Below, piece after piece: positions 9,141 through 16,925 of a stretch of DNA of 57,346 nucleotides (positions are counted from its first letter, which is position 1; each line of letters starts with the position of its first letter). This DNA comes from CAIPBY01 sp041671305 (GTDB lineage Bacteria > Patescibacteriota > Patescibacteriia > 2-01-FULL-39-33). The notes beneath the pieces were generated by a model, which did no database searches, was not told where the DNA came from, and worked only from the letters and a program-made list of their open reading frames with translations. The stretch lies in NCBI GenBank assembly GCA_041671305.1, contig JBAZBX010000003.1, positions 1 through 57,346 of the forward strand. The letters are read 5' to 3'. A program made the translations under genes and the position numbers.

Positions 9141-10493
9141 TTACTGCCCCTTACCGCCGACAACTAATCTTAGGGTTTTTAGGATGATGCTTAAATCAAG
9201 TGTAAATGATCTGTGCTTGATGTAGTACAAATCGTATTTAAGTTTTTCCAAAGACTCCTCTTTGGATCCGCCATAAGACGGCCCTTTGAGTTGAGCCCAT
9301 CCGGTGAGTCCCGGCTTGACCAGGAATCTTCCTTCATAGAAAGGAATTTCTTTGGTAAGAATTTCGGTGAATTCCGGCCTTTCCGGTCTTGGTCCGACAA
9401 AGCTCATTTCTCCCTTTAGAATATTTAGGAGTTGGGGCAATTCATCAATTCTGGTTTTCCTTATAATTCTGCCGAATTTCGTTACTCTATTATCATCAAC
9501 TGAAGCCCAAACAGGACCGCTTGCGCCCTCGGCGCTGCCATCAGGAGCATTGGCGATCATACTTCTGAATTTTTTGAACGGGAAGATTTCTCCATTTTTG
9601 CCCACTCTTTTTTGCCTTATAAATATCGGACCCTTGGAATTTATTTTTATTCCCAAGATTATAAACGGCCAGAATGGAAGAGAAATCGCCAAGCCAACCA
9701 AGGAAAGGACGATATCAAATATCCTAGTGGCTCCATCAGTTATGGTTTTGGAATTTTCAGATAAATTTTCCAGAAACCAAGAATAGTCTATATATTCCAC
9801 CGGTATTTTATTGGTAATCTGCTCGTAGAAGCCGTTTAAATTATAAACGTCAATTCCCAAAGACAAACAATCAAATATTTTTTTGGAAAATTCAACATTG
9901 TTTCTGGCCTCTTGGGATACTATGAGAATGTTAATTTTTTTCTCTAGGCAATAGTCTTTTAGATTTATAGGAAGGCTGTCTATGATTAATAATTTGTATC
10001 CTAATTGAGGTCTGGTTTCAATTTCATATTTCAGGGATTCGGCCAGAGGCGATTGTCCGATAACCAAGGCATGATTGAGGGATTTTGATGAAATTATCCG
10101 GTTCAGAAATAATCTCCTCCAAGCATAGATCATGACAAAGGCGATAATCAATTCAATAATTAAAATTCTTTGCGGTTTTATGGTAAAAATAGGGGACAGA
10201 AAATAGAAAACTGTTATGGACACAATGCCATTTATAATGAATGATTTAAGAAGCAGATTAATCAGATTAAGATGGCCGTAGTTGGTTTTGAAGTCGTATA
10301 AATCGCTGATAAAAAATATTATCAGCCAAAGGGCAAAGATTAGAGTAAACGGCGCTAGATTGTTATTCCATTGGCTGGCGATTGACTGCGTACCGTATCG
10401 CAGTATTAAGGTCAAAAACAAAGAAAGATATAAGATTATTATATCTCCGCCCAGGAGTAGCAATTTTTTTGTTTTTATAATAAAATTGGGCAT
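9141..10493 (-). CDS. Undecaprenyl-phosphate sugar phosphotransferase (WbaP/WcaJ-like polyprenyl glycosylphosphotransferase)
   Basis: A 450-residue initiating enzyme that moves hexose-1-phosphate from a UDP-sugar onto undecaprenyl phosphate. The N-terminal half has about four helices (residues 8-30, 45-65, 82-105, 112-128), then a Rossmann-like CoA-binding-type domain. A fifth hydrophobic segment lies near 258-282. The catalytic domain holds FPFKKFRSMIANAPDG, the Asp-Glu pair in KTRIDELPQLLNILKGEMS, FVGPRPERPEF and PGLTGWAQLKG. Length and domain order match WbaP/WcaJ homologues. It is transcribed toward the GT cluster from its own promoter (10528-10556, minus strand). Which sugar is used is unknown. 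Confidence 0.93.
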   Translation of the reverse strand: MPNFIIKTKKLLLLGGDIIILYLSLFLTLILRYGTQSIASQWNNNLAPFTLIFALWLIIFFISDLYDFKTNYGHLNLINLLLKSFIINGIVSITVFYFLSPIFTIKPQRILIIELIIAFVMIYAWRRLFLNRIISSKSLNHALVIGQSPLAESLKYEIETRPQLGYKLLIIDSLPINLKDYCLEKKINILIVSQEARNNVEFSKKIFDCLSLGIDVYNLNGFYEQITNKIPVEYIDYSWFLENLSENSKTITDGATRIFDIVLSLVGLAISLPFWPFIILGIKINSKGPIFIRQKRVGKNGEIFPFKKFRSMIANAPDGSAEGASGPVWASVDDNRVTKFGRIIRKTRIDELPQLLNILKGEMSFVGPRPERPEFTEILTKEIPFYEGRFLVKPGLTGWAQLKGPSYGGSKEESLEKLKYDLYYIKHRSFTLDLSIILKTLRLVVGGKGQ

Positions 10494-10527
10494 AACTTGA
10501 CAAATAAGTTTATTCTAAATTTAATTA

Positions 10528-10556
10528 TTTATAGCATACTTTTGATGAAAAAACAA
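10528..10556 (-). promoter_or_regulatory. Promoter for the priming sugar-phosphate transferase
   Basis: Read on the minus strand: TTGTTT at 10556-10551, a 17-base spacer and TATAAA at 10533-10528. The start codon lies 35 bases further on at 10493. It is back-to-back with the plus-strand promoter at 10560-10587. Confidence 0.55.
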
Positions 10557-10559
10557 TCT

Positions 10560-10587
10560 TTGAATTATTGTCTAAATAGGGTATAAT
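10560..10587 (+). promoter_or_regulatory. Promoter for the S8 protease gene
   Basis: TTGAAT (10560-10565), a 16-base spacer and TATAAT (10582-10587). It lies 40 bases before the ATG at 10628 and only a few bases from the divergent minus-strand promoter, so the two genes may share control. Confidence 0.65.
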
Positions 10588-10627
10588 ATAAAAAGACAAA
10601 TATAATTATTTTACAATTATTTAAAAT

Positions 10628-12289
10628 ATGAAAAGGATAGCGACTACCTGTTTTATCATGGCCTTGTTTTTTATTTTTGCTCCTTCGGCGATGGCTGCTT
10701 CGTATCATGACATATTTTCTAGTCAGAGCATGTATCAGGCTATAAACGCCGGCGCGGGTATGAATTCTAATCAGGGTAATGGGGTTATTGTGGCTGTTTT
10801 GGATTCGGGAGTGGACATTGATCATCCTGATTTAAAAAATAATATTTGGCACAATCTTCGTGAAACCCAGGATCATCTGGATAATGACAAAAATGGCTAT
10901 GTTGACGATTTAACGGGCTGGGATTTTGTTTCTAACTCATCTGACCCCAGACCCAAGTTTGATAACGGATATGTAGATGAAGGCATGGATCACGGCACCG
11001 CCGTTTCCGGCATAATTGTGGGACTGGCTCCCAAGGCTCAAATAATGCCAATCCGTGTTTTGGCCGGCGATGGCACTGGCGATTCCAGCAATCTAGTTAA
11101 GGCCATCAAGTACGCTGTAAATAATGGAGCCAGTATTATTAATTTAAGTCTGGTAGGCTATGATTATTCTGATGAATTGGCCAAGACTACAAAATGGGCC
11201 AATGATCGCGGCGTGATTATCGTGGCGGCATCAGGCAATTCAACTAGCGGTTACAGTATGGATTTGAATGTAAATCCGATTTTTCCGGCTTGTTATGGCG
11301 ACAAGAACGGAAAATGGGTTTTGGCAGTGTCGTCACTTAGCAATTCAGGAAGCAAATCAATATTTTCTAATTACGGATCAAAATGCGTAAACATCTCAGC
11401 TCCCGGAGAGAGTTTGACAAGTTTGGCTTTTTATTCGCCCAAGAAAAAATTTGACAATCTTTATCTTTATAATTACAGTGGAACGTCGTTTGCTTCCGCG
11501 GTGGTTACTGGTGGAGCGGCTTTGATTAAGGCGCAAAATCCATTTTGGTTTCCGGATCAGACGATTGCGGCGCTTACTAAATCTGCCAAAAACATTGATG
11601 CGGAAAATCCTAATTATTTAGGAAAATTAGGAAGCGGTATGGTTGACATCAAGGCGGCATTAAATTTTGTACCGTCATCCACTATCGGCTATCTTATCAA
11701 GACCGCTAATTTTCCAGCAGTTTATTTTTTGGATAATTCCAATCGCAGGCATTTATTTTCCAATGAGGATACTTTCCGGACTTGGTATAGTGGGCCATGG
11801 TCAGAACAGAATGTTAAGACCGTTTCCCAGAGTTTTTTTGACGGTTTGCAGGTTGGCAGTAATGTGACGGTTAGGCCAGGGTCGCGTTTCAAATTTGATA
11901 ACAGCTCCAATATGTACGTAGCCAAAACCAATGGCCAAGTTTGCTTGCTGGATAAAACCGGGGAAGCGGATTTGTACAGCGCCTCTCATTTCAGTGGTAA
12001 AATTTCTTTGATTCAAACTTCTTTTGAAAGTGATTATATCAAGGATTCCAGTTGCCAGATTTTAGCCGGCTCCAAGTATCCGGATGGTTCAATTATCCAG
12101 TATCAGAATTCATCTGACTATTGGTATATTGATAATGGAACGCAAAGAAAGTTGACCACGGAAGGATTTATGGCTAATGGATTTATTGAGAGTAATGTTA
12201 TCAAGAATGTAGGTGATAATTTTATTTATTTCTCCGGCCAAAACATAACGGATTGGGAAAAAGGAATTTTCCCGTATAAAAAGACTTAA
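10628..12289 (+). CDS. Secreted subtilisin-like (S8) serine protease with a C-terminal surface module
   Basis: A 553-residue exported protease. A signal peptide occupies about residues 1-24 (hydrophobic core, then SAMA-A). The catalytic triad is complete: Asp59 in VIVAVLDSGVDIDHPDL, His122 in MDHGTAVSGI and Ser287 in YSGTSFASAVVTGGAALI, with oxyanion Asn204 in AASGN. No inhibitory propeptide is obvious before Asp59. From about residue 351 a module begins (IGYLIKTANFPAVYFLDNSN, RHLFSNEDTFRTWY, VTVRPGSRFKFDN). It recurs in the secreted protein at 39559-41076 and may anchor or bind surface material. The GtrA gene follows at 0 bases. Protease activity is well supported; the substrate is unknown. 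Confidence 0.92.
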   Translation: MKRIATTCFIMALFFIFAPSAMAASYHDIFSSQSMYQAINAGAGMNSNQGNGVIVAVLDSGVDIDHPDLKNNIWHNLRETQDHLDNDKNGYVDDLTGWDFVSNSSDPRPKFDNGYVDEGMDHGTAVSGIIVGLAPKAQIMPIRVLAGDGTGDSSNLVKAIKYAVNNGASIINLSLVGYDYSDELAKTTKWANDRGVIIVAASGNSTSGYSMDLNVNPIFPACYGDKNGKWVLAVSSLSNSGSKSIFSNYGSKCVNISAPGESLTSLAFYSPKKKFDNLYLYNYSGTSFASAVVTGGAALIKAQNPFWFPDQTIAALTKSAKNIDAENPNYLGKLGSGMVDIKAALNFVPSSTIGYLIKTANFPAVYFLDNSNRRHLFSNEDTFRTWYSGPWSEQNVKTVSQSFFDGLQVGSNVTVRPGSRFKFDNSSNMYVAKTNGQVCLLDKTGEADLYSASHFSGKISLIQTSFESDYIKDSSCQILAGSKYPDGSIIQYQNSSDYWYIDNGTQRKLTTEGFMANGFIESNVIKNVGDNFIYFSGQNITDWEKGIFPYKKT

Positions 12290-12742
12290 ATGATGTTATT
12301 TTCTAATTTATTGCAGAAAGCAAATAAGCTATATCTTTTCCAGAAATTTCCGTTTATTAAACAATTGATAAAATTCTTTTTGGTGGGAACTTCCAATACG
12401 GCTTTGGATTTTATCGTCTATATTGTTCTGACTAGAATTTTCCATGTTTATTATCTTATCGCGACAACAATTTCTTTCATTGTGGCCGTAACTTGGAGCT
12501 TTTATTTGAATAGAAGGTGGACGTTCAGAGTCAAGAGAGGATTGATTCCTCAGTATGGTGCTTTTTTTCTGGTTAATACGGCGGTGATGTTGCTTAATGT
12601 CGGTTTGCTTTATGTTTTTGTGGATTATCTAAAGGTAGATGACTTACTGGCTAAATTAGGAATAACTCTAATTTTGGGTATTTTGAATTTTACCGTTAAT
12701 AAATTTTGGACTTTTCGGCCAAAAATAGAGAAAACTGCTTAG
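12290..12742 (+). CDS. GtrA family membrane protein
   Basis: A 150-residue protein with four hydrophobic helices (about 24-45, 52-72, 85-108, 117-138). FLVGTSNTALDFIVYIVLTR and the basic turn SFYLNRRWTFR, repeated as FTVNKFWTFRPK near the end, are signature GtrA features. Family members are thought to help flip or position polyprenyl-phosphate-linked sugars for glycosylation. The start codon directly abuts the protease stop (TAAATG), so the pair is probably cotranscribed. Confidence 0.9.
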   Translation: MMLFSNLLQKANKLYLFQKFPFIKQLIKFFLVGTSNTALDFIVYIVLTRIFHVYYLIATTISFIVAVTWSFYLNRRWTFRVKRGLIPQYGAFFLVNTAVMLLNVGLLYVFVDYLKVDDLLAKLGITLILGILNFTVNKFWTFRPKIEKTA

Positions 12743-12752
12743 TCAGCCGGAC

Positions 12753-12781
12753 TTGTTTTTTGGCACATCTGTTGCTATAAT
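12753..12781 (+). promoter_or_regulatory. Promoter for the SDR-GT2-DUF2304-GT2 operon
   Basis: TTGTTT (12753-12758), a 17-base spacer and TATAAT (12776-12781). The predicted start is near 12788, about 40 bases before the ATG at 12828. Confidence 0.65.
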
Positions 12782-12827
12782 TAGATAAATATAACTGATA
12801 ATTTAAGGAATAACACAAAAAATTATT

Positions 12828-13850
12828 ATGCCTATAAAAAAAGCGATATTTAATAAGAAAAATATCTTGGTGGTTGGAGGAGCTGGATTTGTTGGTTCGC
12901 ACCTATGTGATTTTCTACTACAAGAAAATAAGATAATCTGTGTGGATAATTTTATTACCGGCAGTGAAGGTAATATTGAGCATTTATTGCAGCACCCGGA
13001 TTTTGAATTTATCAAGCATGATATTATAAATGAAATAAATTTGGAAGCATTGCCAGAGCTCAAGGAATTTCAGATTGAATTTCAGGGGTTGCAGGAAATA
13101 TATTTTTTGGCTTCCCCGACATCTCCGCGAGATTACCAAAAATATCCTATTGAGACGCTACTGGCTAATTCCGTAGGACTTAGAAATTGTCTTGATTTGG
13201 CAGTCAGGCACAAGGCTCAATTTTTTTATGCCTCCAGCGCTTCTGTTTATGGTGATGGCAATAAAGGAAAATTACTCAAAGAAGATTATGTCGGATTGGT
13301 AAATCAATTGGGGCCGAGAGCTTGCTTTGCGGAAGCCAAGAGATTTGGAGAAACATTGGTGGAAAATTATCGCTTGAAATATGGTTTGGACACCAAAACG
13401 GTGAGAATTTTCAATTGTTATGGCCCTAGAATGAGATTATCTGATGGCAGAATGATGCCGGAAGTGATCAAATCAGCCATGAATAACAAAGATATTGTGG
13501 TTTATGGCGAGGAGAAAAGTGTTGGTTCATATTTCTATATCTCTGATTTAATTAAAGGAATCAAGAAAGTAATGGAGAGTACGGAAAGTGGTCCGATTAA
13601 TATGGCTTCGGAATGGAAAAATAAATTCAGTGAGATTGTCCAAACCACGATTAAATTGACTAATTCAAAATCAAAAGTAATATATCAGAAGGGCGATTCC
13701 ATGATGGGTGAGCAGAATTTAGCGGATATAACCCTGGCCAAGGAAAAATTGGGTTGGTTTCCTATTGTGCTTCTGGATGAAGGGATCAGACAGACAGTTG
13801 ATTATTTGAAAGCGCAACAGGGAATTAGAAATCCTGGCGATTTACTTTAA
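12828..13850 (+). CDS. Extended SDR, UDP-glucuronate decarboxylase/epimerase-like, with Tyr-to-Phe change
   Basis: A 340-residue NAD-dependent nucleotide-sugar enzyme. The NAD site is ILVVGGAGFVGSHLCDFLL, followed by ICVDNFITGSEGNI, YFLASPTSPRDYQKYPIET, FFYASSASVYGD and a substrate-site VRIFNCYGPRM. These resemble UDP-xylose synthase and dTDP-glucose dehydratase relatives. The catalytic YxxxK is altered: the sequence is RACFAEAKRFGE, so Phe167 stands where the general acid/base Tyr should be, while Lys171 is kept. A single A-to-T base change would explain it. Either the enzyme is inactive or repurposed, or a base is wrong. It heads the operon with the GT2 gene 11 bases downstream. Confidence 0.85.
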   Translation: MPIKKAIFNKKNILVVGGAGFVGSHLCDFLLQENKIICVDNFITGSEGNIEHLLQHPDFEFIKHDIINEINLEALPELKEFQIEFQGLQEIYFLASPTSPRDYQKYPIETLLANSVGLRNCLDLAVRHKAQFFYASSASVYGDGNKGKLLKEDYVGLVNQLGPRACFAEAKRFGETLVENYRLKYGLDTKTVRIFNCYGPRMRLSDGRMMPEVIKSAMNNKDIVVYGEEKSVGSYFYISDLIKGIKKVMESTESGPINMASEWKNKFSEIVQTTIKLTNSKSKVIYQKGDSMMGEQNLADITLAKEKLGWFPIVLLDEGIRQTVDYLKAQQGIRNPGDLL

Positions 13851-13861
13851 TTTTTCCAGTC

Positions 13862-14524
13862 ATGAAGATATTAGTCATTATTCCAGCCAAGGATGAGGCA
13901 GTCAAAATTGGAGAGGTAGTCAGAGAAGTAAAGGCGCAGAATTTTGATGTGGCTGTTATTGATGACGGCTCTCAAGATGATACGGCTCTTATTGCCAGAA
14001 ATTCCGGCGCTCAAGTTTTGAAACATATTATTAATAGAGGCCAGGGCGCTTCTGTAAAAACCGGTATAAAATTCGGATTAGAAAATGGATACGAAGTGAT
14101 GGTTTTTTTTGATGCTGATGGGCAAATGAAAGCTTCAGAAATAAATAATGTCCTGGAACCGGTATTGTCAGGAAGTTGTGAGGTGGCTCTTGGTTCAAGA
14201 AATTTAGGGGTAGCTATTGATATGCCGGTGCCTACTAGGATAATGAAAAAATTGGCCTTAATTTTTACTCTTGTCACTTCAGGATTAAAGTTGACTGATA
14301 CTCACAATGGTTTTCAGGCTTGGAACGCTGGGGCACTTAGACAATTGAACTTAGTCCAGGACAGATATGCTTACGCCTCGGAACTGCTTCATGAAATTTC
14401 CCGTCTCAAACTGAAGTACAGGGAAGTTCCGGTGACGATAGTCTATACGGAATATTCCAAGAAAAAAGGCCAGAGCATTTTCAATGCTTTCAATATAATT
14501 TGGGATTTGATTTTTAAGAAATAA
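13862..14524 (+). CDS. GT2, polyprenol-phosphate mannosyltransferase-like
   Basis: A 220-residue short GT2 enzyme with ILVIIPAKDEAVKIGEVV, FDVAVIDDGSQDDTALIA, RGQGASVKTGIKFGLENGY and the metal-binding VMVFFDADGQMKASEI. The length and the NGFQAWNAGALRQL region match the DPM1/GtrB-like group, which charges polyprenyl phosphate with a sugar. No C-terminal membrane helix is seen. The next gene encodes a DUF2304 protein, a pairing typical of this family and suggesting a membrane partner. Confidence 0.88.
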   Translation: MKILVIIPAKDEAVKIGEVVREVKAQNFDVAVIDDGSQDDTALIARNSGAQVLKHIINRGQGASVKTGIKFGLENGYEVMVFFDADGQMKASEINNVLEPVLSGSCEVALGSRNLGVAIDMPVPTRIMKKLALIFTLVTSGLKLTDTHNGFQAWNAGALRQLNLVQDRYAYASELLHEISRLKLKYREVPVTIVYTEYSKKKGQSIFNAFNIIWDLIFKK

Positions 14525-14530
14525 TAAATT

Positions 14531-14881
14531 ATGATTGTTCAAATTGTTCTCATTGTCATTATCGCGGTGATGCTAATAAGGCTGATTTTGAAAATGAAAT
14601 CACGCGAGATAACTGCCGGATATTTTGTTATTTGGCTGATAATCTGGCTTTTGGCCATTCTTCTTATTGCTTTCCCCAGTATTGCCAGCTACCTGGCTGA
14701 TACTGTCGGCGTGGGCAGGGGAGTTGATTTGATAATTTATGTTTCTGTAATTGTGATATTTTATCTCCAATTCAAGTTGCTTATGCGAATTGAGAAGATA
14801 GAAAAAGATATTACTAGTATTACTCGGCATTTGGCCATAAAGGAGACGGAACCGATCCATAAAAATAATGACCAGCCATAG
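14531..14881 (+). CDS. DUF2304 family membrane protein
   Basis: A 116-residue protein with helices near 2-18, 32-51 and 64-82. The central EITAGYFVIWLIIWLLAILL, followed by SIASYLADTVGVGRGVDLII, is the DUF2304 signature. The C-terminus is a short charged helix (LMRIEKIEKDITSITRHLAI). Such proteins commonly follow polyprenol-phosphate GT2 genes; the function is not established. It overlaps the next GT2 start by 14 bases. Confidence 0.87.
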   Translation: MIVQIVLIVIIAVMLIRLILKMKSREITAGYFVIWLIIWLLAILLIAFPSIASYLADTVGVGRGVDLIIYVSVIVIFYLQFKLLMRIEKIEKDITSITRHLAIKETEPIHKNNDQP

Positions 14882-15923
14882 GAAGGTGACAATTGCCATT
14901 ATAAGTTATAACTCCAGACATAAGTTGCCGGATTGTTTGGAGAGTGTTTTTAATTCTAATTATCCGAAAAATTTATATAAGGTGTTGCTAATTGATAATA
15001 ATTCCAGGGATAGCAGTGTGGGATATGTGCGGGAGAGATATTCTCAAGTCAAATTGATTACCAATGGGAAAAACATCGGCTTTGACGGCGCCAACAACCA
15101 GGCTTATTTTTTGGCGCAGAAGCAGAAATCGGATTATTTGGTGCTCCTCAATGATGACACGATTGTAGAGAGTAATTGGCTCAGGCGCATGGTTGATCTT
15201 GCTGAAAGCAACAAAAAAATAGGTGTGGTACAAGCCAAGCTTTTGCTTCATCCGGAGAAAAATCTTATCAACAGCTTTGGCAATAGTATTCATTTTTTGG
15301 GATTCGGCTATTGTGATAAATATCAAGAAGAAAACAATAATCGCATTACCGAGCCGGTAGAAATCGCTTACGCCTCGGGCGCGGCATGCGCCATCAAAAT
15401 GTCGGCTTTGAAGAAAACCGGATTATTTGATGACAAGATGTTTATGTATCATGAGGATTTGGATTTGTGTTGGAGAATGCGACTAGCCGGATACAAAATC
15501 ATGCTTGATCCGTTGGCGGTCGTTTATCATAAATACAATTACAGCAAAGCCAAGTATAAATTCTACTACATGGATCGCAATCGCTGGATGGTGCTTTTGG
15601 AAAATTATCGTCTAGCCACTTTGCTTTTGATTCTGCCACCATTACTGGTGATGGAGCTGGGCATAATATTTTTTTCCATCAAGAACAAATGGTTTAAGGA
15701 GAAGATGAGAGGTTGGGGCTGGATTTTGTGTCATTTGCCTCATATCATAATCAATAGATTTAATGTCCAGTTTAAAATTAGAAAAGTCAAAGACAGGGAA
15801 CTGCTTAAATTTTTTGTCGGATCCATAAGTTATCAGGAGATTGATAGTCCGATTTTGAGGTTGGTAGTAAATCCTTTGATGGAGGTTTATTTGTGGATTT
15901 TGAAGAGAGTGGTATTTTGGTAA
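14868..15923 (+). CDS. Glycosyltransferase family 2, rhamnosyltransferase-like
   Basis: A 351-residue GT2 enzyme. Motifs in order: VTIAIISYNSRHKLPDCLES, YKVLLIDNNSRDSSVGYV, IGFDGANNQAYFLAQ, DYLVLLNDDTIVESNWL, and the acceptor-side YASGAACAIKMSALKKTGLF and FMYHEDLDLCWRMRLAGY. This arrangement is typical of rhamnosyl- and related transferases of surface glycans. Residues 245-266 are hydrophobic (LATLLLILPPLLVMELGII), so the protein is probably membrane-bound. An AT-rich terminator follows at 15955-15985. Confidence 0.9.
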   Translation: MTSHRKVTIAIISYNSRHKLPDCLESVFNSNYPKNLYKVLLIDNNSRDSSVGYVRERYSQVKLITNGKNIGFDGANNQAYFLAQKQKSDYLVLLNDDTIVESNWLRRMVDLAESNKKIGVVQAKLLLHPEKNLINSFGNSIHFLGFGYCDKYQEENNNRITEPVEIAYASGAACAIKMSALKKTGLFDDKMFMYHEDLDLCWRMRLAGYKIMLDPLAVVYHKYNYSKAKYKFYYMDRNRWMVLLENYRLATLLLILPPLLVMELGIIFFSIKNKWFKEKMRGWGWILCHLPHIIINRFNVQFKIRKVKDRELLKFFVGSISYQEIDSPILRLVVNPLMEVYLWILKRVVFW

Positions 15924-15954
15924 TATTTTCGTGTGTGTCATAATATTCCAAATT

Positions 15955-15985
15955 TAGCTAAGATATTATATTTTAGCTATTTTTT
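15955..15985 (+). terminator. Rho-independent terminator after the GT2 operon
   Basis: TAGCTAA (15955-15961) pairs with TTAGCTA (15973-15979), followed at once by six T. The stem is AT-rich and short, so strength is uncertain. The next promoter begins 2 bases later. Confidence 0.55.
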
Positions 15986-15986
15986 G

Positions 15987-16015
15987 TTGACAGGATTTAT
16001 AAATTATACTATAAT
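15987..16015 (+). promoter_or_regulatory. Perfect consensus sigma-70 promoter of the orphan gene
   Basis: TTGACA (15987-15992), a 17-base spacer and TATAAT (16010-16015). It is the only promoter in the window with both hexamers perfect. The predicted transcript starts near 16022, at the repeat GGCACTGGG. Confidence 0.85.
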
Positions 16016-16021
16016 AGCAAA

Positions 16022-16154
16022 GGCACTGGGGCTGTTCTCAGTGTGTTCGTTGAAGGTAGTCTATGCGGGTCTTTCTCGCTCCCTGGTCATTCCGGGTAGA
16101 AAATAGGCAAGAAGAGCACCTCATTGGTGCAAGTGCCTCACTGGCACTGGGAGG
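16022..16154 (+). promoter_or_regulatory. Structured 5' leader with four hairpins, three with UCAYU pentaloops
   Basis: Between the predicted start and the ribosome-binding site four stems can be read. H1 is 16024-16043: CACTGGGG with TCTCAGTG, including two G-U pairs. H2 is 16081-16096: CCC-t-GG with CCGGG, loop TCATT. H3 is 16116-16130: GCACC with GGTGC, loop TCATT. H4 is 16132-16148: AGTGCC with GGCACT, loop TCACT. H4 ends directly against the Shine-Dalgarno GGGAGG (16149-16154). GGCACTGGG occurs at 16022-16030 and again at 16143-16151, so AGTGCC (16132-16137) could pair with either copy. That would permit two alternative folds. No known riboswitch class is recognised. Confidence 0.55.
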
Positions 16155-16162
16155 ATTTGATC

Positions 16163-16795
16163 ATGTTGAGTTTTAGCGTTACGTCAGCTCTGATTACTGC
16201 TGCGATCATGTTCGCCATCCTGGCGACGTTGGTTGCTTATGGTCGCCAGAAGGTGAATCGGCGGCGGGAAGCCAAGGCGCCTGAGGAGGCACGCGATCGT
16301 CGGAAATGGATGGAGGAGCGGATTCTGCATTCGTCTGTCCCATTTTTTGAGCTATTGAATAGATTGAGGGATGCGGATAGGCGTAGTCGGAACCAGAATG
16401 GTCGTCATCTATTTTTTTATGACGACGGCATGTTTAACATCCATGCCATGTCCAAGATTTTTGAGCTGGACCAGATCTGGCTATTACTGGAAATTCTCGT
16501 GCACTATGTCATTCTTCATCAGAATAGTGGCGCTCTGGAAATCTCTGGTGGTAGCTTTAAAACCGCAGAGTCTTTTATAAAAGTTGTCTCTGTGCAAATT
16601 GTGTATTATTTTGATGGGGATTATGATCAGGCCATGGCAGAAATTCAGCATGTCAGATGGAATCGTCATGATGACGTGCCAAGGTTTTTAATCATAAATA
16701 TAGAAGATCTCAAGCGGAGTAACGAGCGGGCACTCGCTCAAAGGGCCAGGGATCAGGCCGATCGCAGGGCGTATTTCGCCCTGGGTATCAGGTAA
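16163..16795 (+). CDS. Orphan membrane-anchored hypothetical protein of atypical composition
   Basis: I do not recognise this 210-residue protein. The start at 16163 is chosen because a strong GGGAGG lies 8 bases upstream; an in-frame ATG at 16124 lies inside hairpin H3. One hydrophobic helix spans about residues 6-27, followed by a very basic and acidic stretch (GRQKVNRRREAKAPEEARDR) and then a soluble domain with FFYDDGMFNIHAMSKIFEL and IVYYFDGDYDQAMAEI. It ends RRAYFALGIR. Base use is visibly richer in GC than its neighbours and Arg is written CGG/CGT/CGC rather than AGA/AGG. It has its own promoter and structured leader, and stands alone between an operon end and a minus-strand operon. 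Recent acquisition is possible. Confidence 0.7.
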   Translation: MLSFSVTSALITAAIMFAILATLVAYGRQKVNRRREAKAPEEARDRRKWMEERILHSSVPFFELLNRLRDADRRSRNQNGRHLFFYDDGMFNIHAMSKIFELDQIWLLLEILVHYVILHQNSGALEISGGSFKTAESFIKVVSVQIVYYFDGDYDQAMAEIQHVRWNRHDDVPRFLIINIEDLKRSNERALAQRARDQADRRAYFALGIR

Positions 16796-16820
16796 TCCGC
16801 GGTCCTCCTGCATGTTCCTC

Positions 16821-16847
16821 GCTAGCTAGTCACCGCGACTAGTTGGC
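16821..16847 (+). other. Eleven-pair hairpin in the 3' region of the orphan gene
   Basis: GCTAGCTAGTC (16821-16831) and GACTAGTTGGC (16837-16847) form an 11-pair stem with two G-U pairs and the loop ACCGC. No T run follows directly, so it is not a canonical terminator. The 130-base gap 16796-16925 holds nothing else clear beyond two copies of GGGCTC and a TTTTTT at 16903-16908. Confidence 0.5.
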
Positions 16848-16925
16848 AAATCGCAAACAAAACAACGGGCTCACCGAGATAATATCAAAGTGGGCTCGAT
16901 TCTTTTTTACAAAAATATTTTAATT

